From NCBI GenBank assembly GCA_950097015.1, contig CATNEN010000038.1:2109501-2173500 (forward strand): DNA of 64,000 bases, written 5' to 3'. Position numbers and translations under genes: made by a program. The notes below the pieces were generated by a model, which ran no database searches, had not been told where the DNA came from, and worked only from the letters and a program-made list of their open reading frames with translations. This stretch comes from Macrostomum hystrix. Lineage: Eukaryota; Platyhelminthes; Macrostomidae. This document shows, one piece after another, positions 21,767 through 33,794 of this stretch (its first letter is position 1; each line of letters opens with the position of its first letter).

Positions 21767-22825
21767 GCAGTCGTTGTCCAAGTGTTTAACAGTTGATTTT
21801 GGACCTAATGTCTGAGTGTCCAATTCGCTAGCTATTGATTTTTGTTCCATTCTCTGCATGGTCTTTCCTGCCTATTTAACCCGACTATTCTCAGATATAT
21901 GCAGTTTTAAATGAACACTTCAGTGAGCAGGGTTTTTATGTTTTTAAAACTTCCTGTGGGGTCCATATTTTCGTCCGATCGCTAGCAAGAGCAACAGAAT
22001 GAGTTTTTTAATAATTTTTTTATTATTTGATATTCTGATGTCCCTCGCTGTACATATTAGTATTGTATCGGCCTGTCCGCGGACACTGATTGAACTCATT
22101 AAAGCTGATTTTGTTAGACTTCTAACTAAATTCAAACTTTTTACCTTGCCTATCCGACCTGTCCACAGTTTTTTTGTTAAACTTGATCAATTTTCGGTTT
22201 GTTTGTTGTTGGTGTTTTTCCCCATCAAATCCTTACGCGTATCTATGCATAGATTACTTTATTGCTATCACGCCTCGCTTAATTAATGATATTTGATGCT
22301 CTGCTTTTGTTCAAACAAAGCTCCAAATGCACTTTTGATTATCTTACAATAACTATTTGTGTACGCCTCCACAATTTACTTTTTATTAATAGACAAGATC
22401 AGAAATCTAAGCAGCATAAAAATAACTGTTTATTGTTAATTAATTTAGAGTGCTTCACTTCTAGTTTGCTACATTGTAAAATTGCTTGTAACCGCTTTGT
22501 AAGCATGCCGCAGCAAGTTCCTTTGAAAAAAAAGTTGACGATTTTTAGTAATGCATCAATCGAGCTAATAAATGCCCAAGTTTTTAACGTAAACCTAAAT
22601 ATAAAACCTGCTGCACCATCACTGCAGAACTTATCCAAATTTAATAACTCTCTTTAAGGGACTTAACGTAATGAATTTTAACAAATTGAAAACGTTGCCA
22701 TTGCGGTTGCTTTTGTTTAATAGTCGACTATTATTTATTTCATTGCACTTTTCTCTGCTAATTCTCAATTTAGTTATTTTTATGTTCCGCTTCTGATAGA
22801 TTTTAAAACCTTGTGCGTTGTGTGC
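21767..22825. other. AT-rich spacer between two minisatellites
   Basis: Short open frames at about 21999-22657 have no recognisable domain, splice context or coding bias. I see nothing else. Confidence 0.4.
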
Positions 22826-24525
22826 ATCTGAAGGTGAGAGTGGACAATCTGAAGTTAAGAGTGGACAATCTGAAGGTCGGACTGGACAATCTGAAGTTGA
22901 GAGTGGACAATCTAAAGTTAAGAGTGGACAATCTGAAGGTCGGACTGGACAATCTGAAGTTGAGACTGGACAATCTTAAGTTGAGAGTGGACAATCTGAA
23001 GGTGGGACTGGACAATCTGAAGTTGAGACTGGACAATCTGAAGTTGAGACTGGACAATCTGAAGGTGGGACTGGACAATCTGAAGTTGGGACTGGACAAT
23101 CTGAAGGTGGGACTGGACAATCTGAAGGTGGGACTGGACAATCTGAAGTTGAAAGTGGACAATCTGAAGGTGGGACTGGACAATCTGAAGTTGAGACTGG
23201 ACAATCTGAAGGAGGGACTGGACAATCTGAAGTTGAAAGTGGACAATCTGAAGGTGGGACTGGACAATCTGAAGTTGATTGTGGACAATCTGAAGGTGGG
23301 ACTGGACAATCTGAACTTGAGACTGGACAATCTGAAGTTGAGAGTGGACAATCTGAAGGTGGGACTGGACAATCTGAAGTTGAAAGTGAACAATCTGAAG
23401 GTGGGACTGGACAATCTGAAGTTGAGACTGGACAATCTGAAGGTGGGACTGGACAATCTGAAGTTGAAAGTGAACAATCTGAAGTTGAAAGTGGACAATC
23501 TGAAGGTGGGACTGGACAATCTGAAGTTGATTGTGGACAATCTGAAGGTGGGACTGGACAATCTGAAGTTGAGACTGGACAATCTGAAGTTGAGAGTGGA
23601 CAATCTGAAGGTGGGACTGGACAATCTGAAGGTGGGACTGGACAATCTGAAGTTGAAAGTGAACAATCTGAAGGTGGGACTGGACAATCTGAAGTTGAGA
23701 CTGGACAATCTGAAGGTGGGACTGGACAATCTGAAGTTGAAAGTGAACAATCTGAAGGTGGGACTGGACAATCTGAACTTGAGACTGGACAATCTGAAGT
23801 TGAGAGTGGACAATCTGAAGGTGGGACTGGACAATCTGAAGTTGAAAGTGAACAATCTGAAGGTGGGACTGGACAATCTGAAGTTGAGACTGGACAATCT
23901 GAAGGTGGGACTGGACAATCTGAAGTTGAAAGTGAACAATCTGAAGTTGAAAGTGGACAATCTGAAGGTGGGACTGGACAATCTGAAGGTGGGACTGGAC
24001 AATCTGAAGTTGAAAGTGAACAATCTGAAGGTGGGACTGGACAATCTGAAGTTGAGACTGGACAATCTGAAGGTGGGACTGGACAATCTGAAGTTGAAAG
24101 TGAACAATCTGAAGGTGGGACTGGACAATCTGAACTTGAGACTGGACAATCTGAAGTTGAGAGTGGACAATCTGAAGGTGGGACTGGACAATCTGAAGTT
24201 GAAAGTGAACAATCTGAAGGTGGGACTGGACAATCTGAAGTTGAGACTGGACAATCTGAAGGTGGGACTGGACAATCTGAAGTTGAAAGTGAACAATCTG
24301 AAGTTGAAAGTGGACAATCTGAAGGTGGGACTGGATAATCTGAAGTTGATTGTGGACAATCTGAAGGTGGGACTGGACAATCTGAAGTTGAGACTGGACA
24401 ATCTGAAGTTGAGAGTGGACAATCTGAAGGTGGGACTGGACAATCTGAAGTTGAGAGTGGACAATCTGAAGGTGGGACTGGACAATCTGAAGTTGAGACT
24501 GGACAATCTGAAGGTGAAATCAGAC
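22826..24525 (+). repeat. Minisatellite, 21-bp unit, 1.7 kb, open in three frames
   Basis: The unit resembles ggacaatctgaaggtgggac plus t, about 81 copies with variants (gttgaga, gttgaaa, gttgatt, gaacaat). Blocks of several units recur in the same order, showing a higher-order structure. Because the unit is 21 bp, long frames stay open on both strands (about 575 codons each way). They are best explained as repeat by-products. Confidence 0.92.
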
Positions 24526-25139
24526 AACATACACTCACTATAAGGTGAGGTGAGTCAGAGTGAAGATTACCATTGACATGTACAGTATGTACAGTATCTG
24601 TATGAATTTCTAATAGAAGGGAAGTATAGGCGCCAACCTGTGGACGTGTTGCCAAATGATGTCAGGTGCAGGTAAATTGCATGTTTGCGCACTAGGCAGG
24701 TTCGTTTCTTTTAGCTGTTAAGCCGATTATAAGTACATAGTGTTATGTACAAATGTGTCACTTCAAACTATGATAGTGGTCTCTCTGTATTGTATATGTA
24801 TATCTTATAGTCAGTAGTAGGCTATCAGCGTTGTATTATTTCTCTGACCCTTTTTTGTACGGCAAATCGGTATAAGCAACTTAACTAACTTGCAAATGCA
24901 GCGATGCATCTTTCCGTCTTGTGTGCTAAGTTTTCGCTTCAGTTTTTACATACTACTTATAGATTGAAACTGAAACTCACGACAAGTAGTATTATTAACA
25001 TTGTTTTGGAAGAATTTAGAAAAGGCATCGAAAAGAACTTTTAATTTATAATTAAAGTCTGCGTCAACTAGAATATCCAAAAAATCTAGTCAGAAAAACA
25101 AGTTGTCGATCAAAAGTACACGCAAAGTAAATATCATGT
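24526..25139. other. Spacer with no recognised feature
   Basis: This is AT-rich sequence between the minisatellite and the 3' end of the coiled-coil gene. No gene or repeat was recognised. Confidence 0.4.
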
Positions 25140-25149
25140 ACTTTTAACA

Positions 25150-25335
25150 GTAGAAAGAGCACGGGGCGTTTCAAATACCCTCGTTTTTGCCGTATCTCCC
25201 AAAATATTCAAATAATCACCATGAAATTCTATCAGATTTTCATCTGATAGAATTTGGAATTTCACGAAAGTCGGTCATTCGGTTTGGGAGCTGTCGTGAA
25301 GTGGGCAGTGGGTATTTGAAATACCCCCGGGTCTT
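25150..25335. repeat. Imperfect palindromic (snap-back) element with a perfect 14-bp hairpin core
   Basis: The core arms 25224-25237 and 25242-25255 are perfect reverse complements (aaattctatcagat) around a 4-base loop. Outer segments also pair: tttcaaataccc near 25169 with gggtatttgaaa near 25307, and ctcccaaa near 25196 with tttgggag near 25283. It lies just beyond the stop codon of the minus-strand coiled-coil gene and may be in its 3' UTR. Confidence 0.65.
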
Positions 25336-25391
25336 TCCCCAGGCGGAAAAATAGCACAGTCTTTCTACTGCTAAAAACGTTTTTAGCTTCA

Positions 25392-28300
25392 TCAGCGACC
25401 AGACTCCAGCCTGTCTGGCAGGGCGAGAACTCCCTTTGGCAGTTCTTCTCCTTCTGAGCACACCTGATTCTCATCATCGTCTTCTGTTTGAAACCCGCCG
25501 CCACCGCCGCCGCCGCCGCCGCCAGCTGAGTTTGGCGCAGAGGCGGTGAACGAGAGCAGGTCGGCTCGGCGTTCATGAAATCCTTTGCCAGCGCCACCGG
25601 ATCCCTTGCGCCTTGGCAGCTGCTGCTGCCTGCCAGAGACCAACAACTGATCTCCAACCTGCTGCAGCTGCTGCTGCTGAGGTGGCGGCGGAGCCAAAAC
25701 TGCGCCCGGGGCATCGGCGGCGTACATGACCGAGGCCTGGTGCAGCACAGCAGCCTGGCGTTGGGCAGTCTGGCGCACGAAGCACTCGTCTTTGACGGCG
25801 TGCAGGCTGCGCTTCAACACGGCGAATTTCTTCTCCCAGGCCTGGTCAGACTTGCGGGCCTCGGCGCGCAGTCGGGTGACCTGCAGTCATTTTGAGATTC
25901 AGTCATTGTGAGATTCAGTCATTGTGAGATTCAGTCATTGTGAGATTCAGTCATTGTGAGATTCAGTCATTGTGAGATTCAGTCATTGTGAGATTCAGTC
26001 ATTGTGAGATTCAGTCATTGTGAGATTCAGTCATTGTGAGATTCAGTCATTGTGAGATTCAGTCATTGTGAGATTCAGTCATTGTGAGATTCAGTCATTG
26101 TGAGATTCAGTCATTGTGAGATTCAGTCATTGGGAGATTCAGTCATTGGGAGATTCAGTCATTGTGAGATTCAGTCATTGTGAGATTCAGTCATTGTGAG
26201 ATTCAATCATTGTGAGATTCAGTCATTGTGAGATTCAGTCATTGTGAGATTCAGTCATTGTGAGATTCAGTCATTGTGAGATTCAGTCATTGTGAGATTC
26301 AGTCATTTTGAGATTCAGTCATTGTGAGATTCAGTCATTGTGAGATTCAGTCATTGTGAGATTCAGTCATTGTGAGATTCAGTCATTGTGAGATTCAGTC
26401 ATTGTGAGATTCAGTCATTGTGAGATTCAGTCATTTTGAGATTCAGTCATTGTGAGATTCAGTCATTGTGAGATTCAGTCATTGTGAGATTCAGTCATTG
26501 TGAGATTCAGTCATTGTGAGATTCAGTCATTGTGAGATTCAGTCATTGTGAGATTCAGTCATTGTGAGATTCAGTCATTGTGAGATTCAGTCATTGTGAG
26601 ATTCAGTCATTGGGAGATTCAGTCATTGGGAGATTCAGTCATTGGGAGATTCAGTCATTGTGAGATTCAGTCATTGTGAGATTCAGTCATTGTGAGATTC
26701 AATCATTGTGAGATTCAGTCATTGTGAGATTCAGTCATTGTGAGATTCAGTCATTGTGAGATTCAGTCATTGTGAGATTCAGTCATTGTGAGATTCAGTC
26801 ATTGTGAGATTCAGTCATTGTGAGATTCAGTCATTGTGAGATTCAGTCATTGGGAGATTCAGTCATTGTGAGATTCAGTCATTGTGAGATTCAGTCATTG
26901 TGAGATTCAGTCATTGTGAGATTCAGTCATTGTGAGATTCAATCATTGTGAGATTCAGTCATTGTGAGATTCAGTCATTGTGAGATTCAGTCATTGTGAG
27001 ATTCAGTCATTGTGAGATTCAGTCATTGTGAGATTCAGTCATTGTGAGATTCAGTCATTGTGAGATTCAGTCATTGGGAGATTCAGTCATTGTGAGATTC
27101 AGTCATTGTGAGATTGTCAACCAACCTGCCGCCGCAGCTCTTCCTCGCCACGTCGAAGCTTGTCGACGTCCTTCAGCTGCGCCATCCGCTCGGCGTTGGT
27201 TCGTCTTTCACTCTCGAGCGCCTCCTCAACGTCGGCCAGAGCTCGCCGAACCGCCGCCAGCCTCTCGTCGTCTGCCAGACGCTGCCGTTCGGCGGCGGCC
27301 GAGGCTTCGGCCAGTGCGGCTGCGCGCGCTTCCGCGGCCGCCTCTGCGGCGGCTTCGGCGGCGCCAGCACCGGCGCGGCGGCGCTCGGCCTCCAGCTGCT
27401 CCGTGGCCGCCGCCCAGGCCTCCGTCTTGGTGTCGAGGGCGGCCTGGAGCCTCTCGGCTTCTTCCCGATATTTGGCTGCGTCCTCAAGGGCTGCAGTCTG
27501 GCACGTGGCGTGCAGGCATTGGGTCATTTGGTCAGAAATCTTTGATGGCTAATAACATATTATGATTTGAAGAGGCCTGTGGGGACTGACAGGACAGCTC
27601 CGACGAACCCCGAGCACACAGATACTGTACGCAGGAAGGCATTCACACGGATGTGTACATCTGCTATGACTCTCTCATGATCAGATAGTGTACCTTAGTT
27701 CGAGACCAAGCTAAACTCTCCTATTATACTTGGATGTTTGTCCGATTCTTTATTAATTAATAATTGCAGGAGGGCTGCGGGCAATGGCTCATCATTTAGT
27801 GACACTAGACTTGGCAGCCAGCGAGGAGGCAATTGTGCCCATTCCGCTGACTGCTGAGCACACACGCACCCAGATACCGTACGCAGGCTGTGTACATCTG
27901 CCCTGACTTTTTCATCGCCAGGCAGTGTGCACTTCACTGTGCCTTAGAGGTTGGCCCTCAAGGACGTTAATTGCACGACAAGCCCTCAAGCCTTCTCTCT
28001 GTGGCTGCACCGCAAATAAATGTGGCCTCGCCACGGAATCCAGCTCAGGGACCTTGGTGCGAGAGGCAAATGCGTTAGACCGCTCTGCCAGCGAGCGAAG
28101 ACACTGCGTACCCCTGAGCTTACAAACCAATATGCAATCGACCCCACTGACCTTCTCGGCAGTCAGCTGATCAGCCAGCGCGTCAGCCTTGGCCAGCTCC
28201 GACTCCAGCTTGCGAGCCCGTCGCTCTAGCTCCTCGACGTCGACTTTTGGAGTCTTCGGCTGCGCGACCGGCTGGGCCTTCGGCAGCTGCAGCATTATCT

Positions 28301-29889
28301 GCTGCTGATGCTGCAGCTCGGCTGACTGGGCCTGCTGGCGCTGCGCTGCGTCTGCCAGCTCGGAGTCCGCCGTTGCTAGGGCCTCGTTTAGCCTAGCAAC
28401 CTCGGTCTGCAGGTCGCTGACAAGGCCTTCGAGTTCTAGAATTCGATTGCGCAGTTTTCTAACGGCCGCGGGATTCAACGACTGCTCCTGCGGCTGCTGC
28501 TGCTGCTGCTGCTGCTGTTGTTGTCGTTTACCAAAGCCTGAATCGTACATTCTGTGCACCTTGAAATCAAAATGGAAATTTTAAACTTGCTTGTTAAAGA
28601 TATAACTCTTATTGTTAGACAGGAAAGTGTTTTTGTCAGATAGATTTTTTTGCATGGGCCAAATTTTGAGCTTCTTTAACAGATATAATATACTCATAAT
28701 TAGCATCAAATCTGCTTGTGAGCTCACACATCCTCATTTTTACAAACCAAACTCGGTGATAGAAAACGAAGCTCGACGCCTAAATGCGCTCAAACAATTA
28801 CGACTGGTAGATATTGTCGCAGCTAGTAAATTTATTGAGCAAACTGGGTGACCATGTGCTCACCTTTTCACACCTAAAGATTTGCCAGATTGGCCAGCAG
28901 CAAGAGCAGCCGTCATGACCAACAGTGGCGACATTCATAGCTGTTAGCTTTGAATGCTGCTAGCTGTTAAACTACTGCTTAATTCATAGCCTACGACTCC
29001 TAGAAGTTAGAGTTCAGAGTCCGCATAGTCTACTATAGGCCTGCTAAATTGTAAATTGCAGCTTGTATGAACTTGCTGAATGTCCAGTTGAATCTGACCT
29101 TGATGACAGCCTCGTCCATCTCCGCCCGGTGGGCAAGTCTGGCCCTGTCCAATTGGCGCACGTACGACCTCTCAAGCCGATGAATCTGCTCGTTCATGTG
29201 CGCCTGGAGGCTGACCGCCCTGCCGCGAATTTCCTCTTCTAGTTGGGCCTGCAAAACTCGTGGTTAAATTGATCGAGTTGAGATTAGTACAAAGGACTGG
29301 TTTCATGACGCAACGGAAGTCTAGTGATTACTAATTTGCCCAGGCTAAATATTATTTTTTAGATTGTTAGATCAATGATTAGAACAAGACACATCCAAGC
29401 CTAACAGAAAGGATTGCTTCAAACAGCAGAAATGAGCATGATCCTAATGAGACGCACCTGGAGGTAGCCGCTAGTGAGGCCGAACTCTCGCTTGAGCTCG
29501 ACTGCTCGCGTCCTCAGGGCCAGCAGCGAGGCTGTCAGCTCCGCCAAAGGTCGAATCTCGCTGACGTCTGTGTTTGTGGCCCGGTCTCCGCTGTGTTTGC
29601 CGATCTTCAGCTGGTCGGAGATCGCCGGCGGACGGAAGTCATCCTCGTCGGACTCGGAGTTCGAATCTTCTTTTTGGGCGGTGGTTTCGAGAGCTCCATT
29701 TGCTTCTATTGGCTCGACTCCTTCTTCTTCCAGGCCGTCTTCAATATCTTGATGTTGCTGAGCTTCTGTGTCGGCTTCGGCTTCCAGTTCAGCCTCAACC
29801 TCGGTCTCGTCGGCCTCAGCGATGGCGTCCGGGATGTGAGGGGCAGCGCCTTTGTTGTTGGCCGCCACAATGTCGATCGGATCGGGCAT
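25392..29889 (-). CDS. Coiled-coil protein, five exons, not recognised
   Basis: The exons are 29458-29889, 29099-29248, 28152-28559, 27126-27497 and 25392-25880, all phase 0, giving 616 residues. The N-terminus (MPDPIDIVAANNKG) is acidic (Glu/Asp-rich to about 90). Residues from about 115 onward are helical with heptad character: QLEEEIRGRAVSLQAHMN, then a polyglutamine run (about residue 205), LRNRILELEGLVSDLQTEVA, and a long Ala/Glu/Arg segment in exon 4. The last exon starts VTRLRAEARKSDQAWEKKFA and ends in a low-complexity tail with polyproline, Gln and a run of ten glycines. The composition suggests a cytoskeletal or scaffold coiled coil, but I cannot assign a family. Acceptor-like sites just upstream of the ATG suggest a 5' UTR intron. 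Intron 4 is filled by a 16-bp minisatellite. Confidence 0.75.
25887..27117 (+). repeat. Minisatellite, 16-bp unit, about 77 copies
   Basis: The unit attcagtcattgtgag is repeated with very few variants (tgggag, ttttgag, caatcatt). It fills intron 4 of the coiled-coil gene from 7 bp past one splice site to about 9 bp from the other. There are no spacers, so it is not a CRISPR-like array. Confidence 0.95.
28010..28110 (-). mobile_element. tRNA-derived SINE head in intron 3 of the coiled-coil gene
   Basis: On the minus strand it reads tggcagagcggtctaacgc (A-box-like, tRNA-Leu style) and ggtccctgagctggattcc (B-box-like). The body to its left includes aaataaatgtggcc-like text. Similar body text appears near 63510-63560. 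Confidence 0.5.
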
Positions 29890-31826
29890 GACTGCAATGC
29901 TGCTGAAATTTTATTAAGGAGAGGTTTACAAAAAACACGTGAGTTTTTTAATGGATTCTAGATTACATACACTCTTTACAATATTTCTTGAGACTCAATA
30001 GCTACAATTTTCTAGATTATTTTATAATCTAGAAATATATGTAGGTAACCGTAATTTCACAATGTGCTAATGTGCATTAGATATGCTACGAAGTTTCTTT
30101 AATCTAGATTTAGTAAATTTAATACCTTTAAATAAAATATATGTAAAAAAGTTATATTTATTAAAATTTATTTTTGTTTATATTCTTTCTAAGGAGGCCA
30201 ACAGCTGGTAACCAAAGTCTAATAAAATTATGAATCTAAAATATCATATATAAGAGCATAATACTATAATTTTATAGATTATCCATTTTTACACACATTC
30301 TGCACTAGCCTCTCTGATGGAGTAATTTGATTAAAGAAGCCTAAACTGAAAAGCTGAATCCAAATTTTTAATTCAAGTATATTTTCCATGAGTTTTGCAT
30401 CTCTAGTATTTTATTCTATGCTGACTCTGTCAAACAAACCTTGCGACAAAATATGTCTCGTGTGATTTTTGGAAAAAAATATATTTTAGGAGGTTGTAAT
30501 CCTGCCATATTTTTATGCACATGATTAAAAATACAATTTTCTATTTGTTCATAGTTATCTTATTGTTTTACTTCTCTTAGTAGTTAGATTAGATATGAAT
30601 TATACATAGATGGCAATGTTTAAAATGTTATCGTCTATAGCTAATACAAGTACAGCTGGTGAATCCATATCAGTAATAAATAATCTGTACTTGTACTATG
30701 TTTCTGTATAAAATCAATTAAACTTCTTATAATTTTATACCTGATGACTTAACTTGTTACGGGAATTTTAATGAACTGCCATACGAAGGCAAAATAATAC
30801 ATATCCTATACATACAGACCATAAATTAAAAAAAGAAATCAAAACATACGACTCAAATATATTATGTTCCTACTGTCAACAAAGTTTAACAAATGGTTCA
30901 ATTTTTTTAAACTGATTAGTTACCTAATTTACTAATAGTTGCAAATCATTATACAAAATGCAAAATAATGCTGTCGTAAATTAATAAATTAATAAATAAA
31001 TATGTCTTCCTTTTTTAATAAACAATAAATATATAAAAACAGCCATTAAATTTACTAAAAAATTATCGTAAAAAACTTGACATCTTGGCTTAAGCAAAAG
31101 CAGAGGCTTAACAACCTTCGTAAAATCACTATTGAGAAATTCGTTTCACTTTTTGAATACCAAATATCACAACAGCGAGGAATCTTAACTGATACTCTTA
31201 CATTGCACATGTACTACATTTATAGTATTTATAGTATAGTATTTATAGTATTTATAGCACATTTATAGTATACAGATGTAAATAAGTTGTGCTTTTTTCA
31301 AACATGCTTTAGCTCAGCTCAACTGTTATTAAGTGGACATGCCACTTTCGAAGGGAAGCAAAAACCGCTTGTACATGCAGCAATCAACTTAAGATGATGC
31401 ACATGCGCGGGGCTAGTAGCTGCGAGGTAGACTAAGAATTGGAGGAAAAATCAATACGTTGATTAGATTCTTCTCTATGTGAGCTTTTGCAGTAGGCCGG
31501 CTAATATATTTGGATCGTTTCACTTGATGCGGCAAATTACATATAATTGCCGGTTCTGAGTGTTGCAGCGTACAGTTAGAAGTACGGAGTAAGGAACGCC
31601 TAGAAAAATTTGGAAGTACATTTCGAATATATCGAGAAGTTACAGCACTGTATCACATGCACTGTCAACTCAATCCCACGGCCCAGTTGCTCTCCACGAG
31701 TTCTTCAGGCCGTCCGCACCCGGACTATAGTAATGCAACTGAAGGGAAATGCATAAAAACAAAATTAGATACTCACAAACTTGATGCATGAAGCCAACGA
31801 GACAGGATTTTGCAATCGCGATAATA
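29890..31826. other. AT-rich upstream region of the coiled-coil gene
   Basis: This is the presumed 5' UTR and promoter area of the minus-strand gene, followed by AT-rich sequence. A short tttatagtat repeat lies at about 31218-31270. No gene was recognised. Confidence 0.4.
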
Positions 31827-31827
31827 G

Positions 31828-32160
31828 AAGGGCTGCAATCACAGTCAAAGACAGGCTGCAATCACAGTCAAAGAAAGGCTGCAATCACAGTCAAAGATAG
31901 GCTGCAATCACAGTCAAAGACAGGCTGCAATCACAGTCAAAGACAGGCTGCAATCACAGTCATAGACAGGCTGCAATCACAGTCAAAGACAGGCTGCAAT
32001 CACAGTCAAAGATAGGCTGCAATCACAGTCAAAGACAGGCTGCAATCACAGTCAAAGAAAGGCTGCAATCACAGTCAAAGACAGGCTGCAATCACAGTCA
32101 AAGATAGGCTGCAATCACAGTCAAAGACAGGCTGCAATCACAGTCAAAGAAAGGCTGCAA
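31828..32160 (+). repeat. Minisatellite, 23-bp unit, about 14 copies
   Basis: The unit is ggctgcaatcacagtcaaag plus aca, with variants aaa and ata. Confidence 0.92.
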
Positions 32161-32867
32161 GAAATATTTTCCTGCGTCTTTAAAAGTGCGTTTCAGCGGC
32201 AGCGTCAACACGGGTAACTGAAAGAAAAACAGAAAACAAAGATAACGATGGGCTTGAAGCAACCAAAAGTGCTCATTTATTGACTAGATGTCGACTGTGA
32301 AGCTGTGGTTGCTTGCACTATTCTAAGGCAGCTGTATGGTCCCTCATCTGCGCGCGACCACTTGGCGGAACACAAATCAAGGGGGTTGAGTGGCAGAGAA
32401 AGAGAGAACTAGTTAGAGGATTTCGCTGAAGGAAGGGGATGTTTCGTGCGCATTTGCTTATGTAGAATCCCCGAGGCCATAGATAGGTTTGTGTGGGCAG
32501 TCAGGTGTGGCCCTGGTTGCCGGGGTAAGTCAAGTCAGACAGCTCCATCACGGACTAGCTGTCAGAAGGAGAGTCCGAATACTAATGGCGTATATCCCTG
32601 GGACAGCAGTTCGCATCTGCTGGTGTTTTTTCCTTCTTCTCGGTCTATTTCGTCTGTCTCATTTCGAATTCACGAATGGAAAAGGAAAAAGACTTGATAG
32701 TGGTTGGGACAGAGTTTTATGGCATATCCCTTGCGTGCTGCGGAGGCAACTGACTTGCTTTGAACTCCACCCAGAAAGTGCATGCTAAACCACTGCTTTC
32801 TGATTGTTTAGGTGGGCGCACAATAACTAAAAACTTTTTTTTCTAACACCTGCCTTAGACGTAAATG
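32161..32867. other. Spacer with no recognised feature
   Basis: Short open frames are present but none has a recognisable domain. Confidence 0.35.
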
Positions 32868-33132
32868 TACCTGTCCAACAGGTAAAAGCACAAGTCCAAC
32901 AGGTAAAAGCACAAGTCCAACAGGTAAAAACACAAGTCCAACAGGTAAAAGCATCTGTCCAACAGGTTGAAGCACCTGTCTAACAGGTTGAAGCACCTCT
33001 CTAACAGGTTGAAGCACCTGTCTAACAGGTTGAAGCACCTGTCTAACAGGTTGAAGCACCTGTCTAACAGGTTGAAGCACCTGTCTAACAGGTTGAAGCA
33101 CCTGTCTAATAGGTTGAAGCACCTGTCTAACA
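32868..33132 (+). repeat. Minisatellite, 21-bp unit, about 12 copies in two subfamilies
   Basis: The left copies read aagtccaacaggtaaaagca-like and the right copies cctgtctaacaggttgaagc-like. The change between types is abrupt near 32965. Confidence 0.92.
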
Positions 33133-33794
33133 TTTCATGCTCAGTACATCATGTACATATAGAATCTTCCACTTCTGCACTAAGCTTCGTCACGAATTCC
33201 CCCAAGGTCAAAGGTCAGTTTTTTATTTCCTTGGTCTTGTCTAACTTAACTTATAAAATTTCGCCGTTTTCCGCACTTTCAGGTTGAATTTGTCCCGGAG
33301 ATTGGAGGGCCTTGGTGCACGCGAAACCGACCCCACTTCCTTTCTTTGTTGGACAGCCGGCCGGCGAAAGTGTGGGCGTTTTGAGCAGCGTGACAGTTGC
33401 TAGTAGAGTGTCTGTTCATATTTTATTCCTATTTTTTTCTGTATCCCTTCTGAGAAAGTGTTCTATTCTTTCTCTCTGGGCTCACGAGATCGTGTCATTC
33501 AGTCTGCAGTCAAGCGAAACAGAAAGGAAAATAATTCAGGCGATTAAAAGATTAGGAATGCTCAGCAGTTAGTGCACTAATTTTGCAGGCATATACGAGT
33601 ACTTCTAAGGTTTGAAGTAGCGGTTTGAGAACGGCGAGTTGAAAGTTAAAAATTAAATACCATTTCGTGAGTAAACAGCAAGTAAAGTCTGAGTAAGAAA
33701 TGATGGCAAAAGTTTGAGATTTCTGTTTGAGACTTGGTTAGCGATTGAGATTGTGGCTGGGAGACTCTTAGACAACGGGTAATAACGGGGAGTG
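33133..33794. other. Spacer with no recognised feature
   Basis: Unique sequence between two minisatellites. No gene was recognised. Confidence 0.35.

Noticed and set aside
22803-24655. Long open frames on both strands of the 21-bp array
   Set aside because: They arise because the unit length is a multiple of three and contains no stop. There is no unique domain, splice context or start.
25887-27117. CRISPR-like array
   Set aside because: The 16-bp repeats are head to tail with no spacers, and the sequence is an animal intron.
27044-27565. Plus-strand frames over exon 4 of the coiled-coil gene
   Set aside because: The minus-strand exon has matching splice sites, phase and coiled-coil pattern. 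The plus frames are GC-rich shadows.
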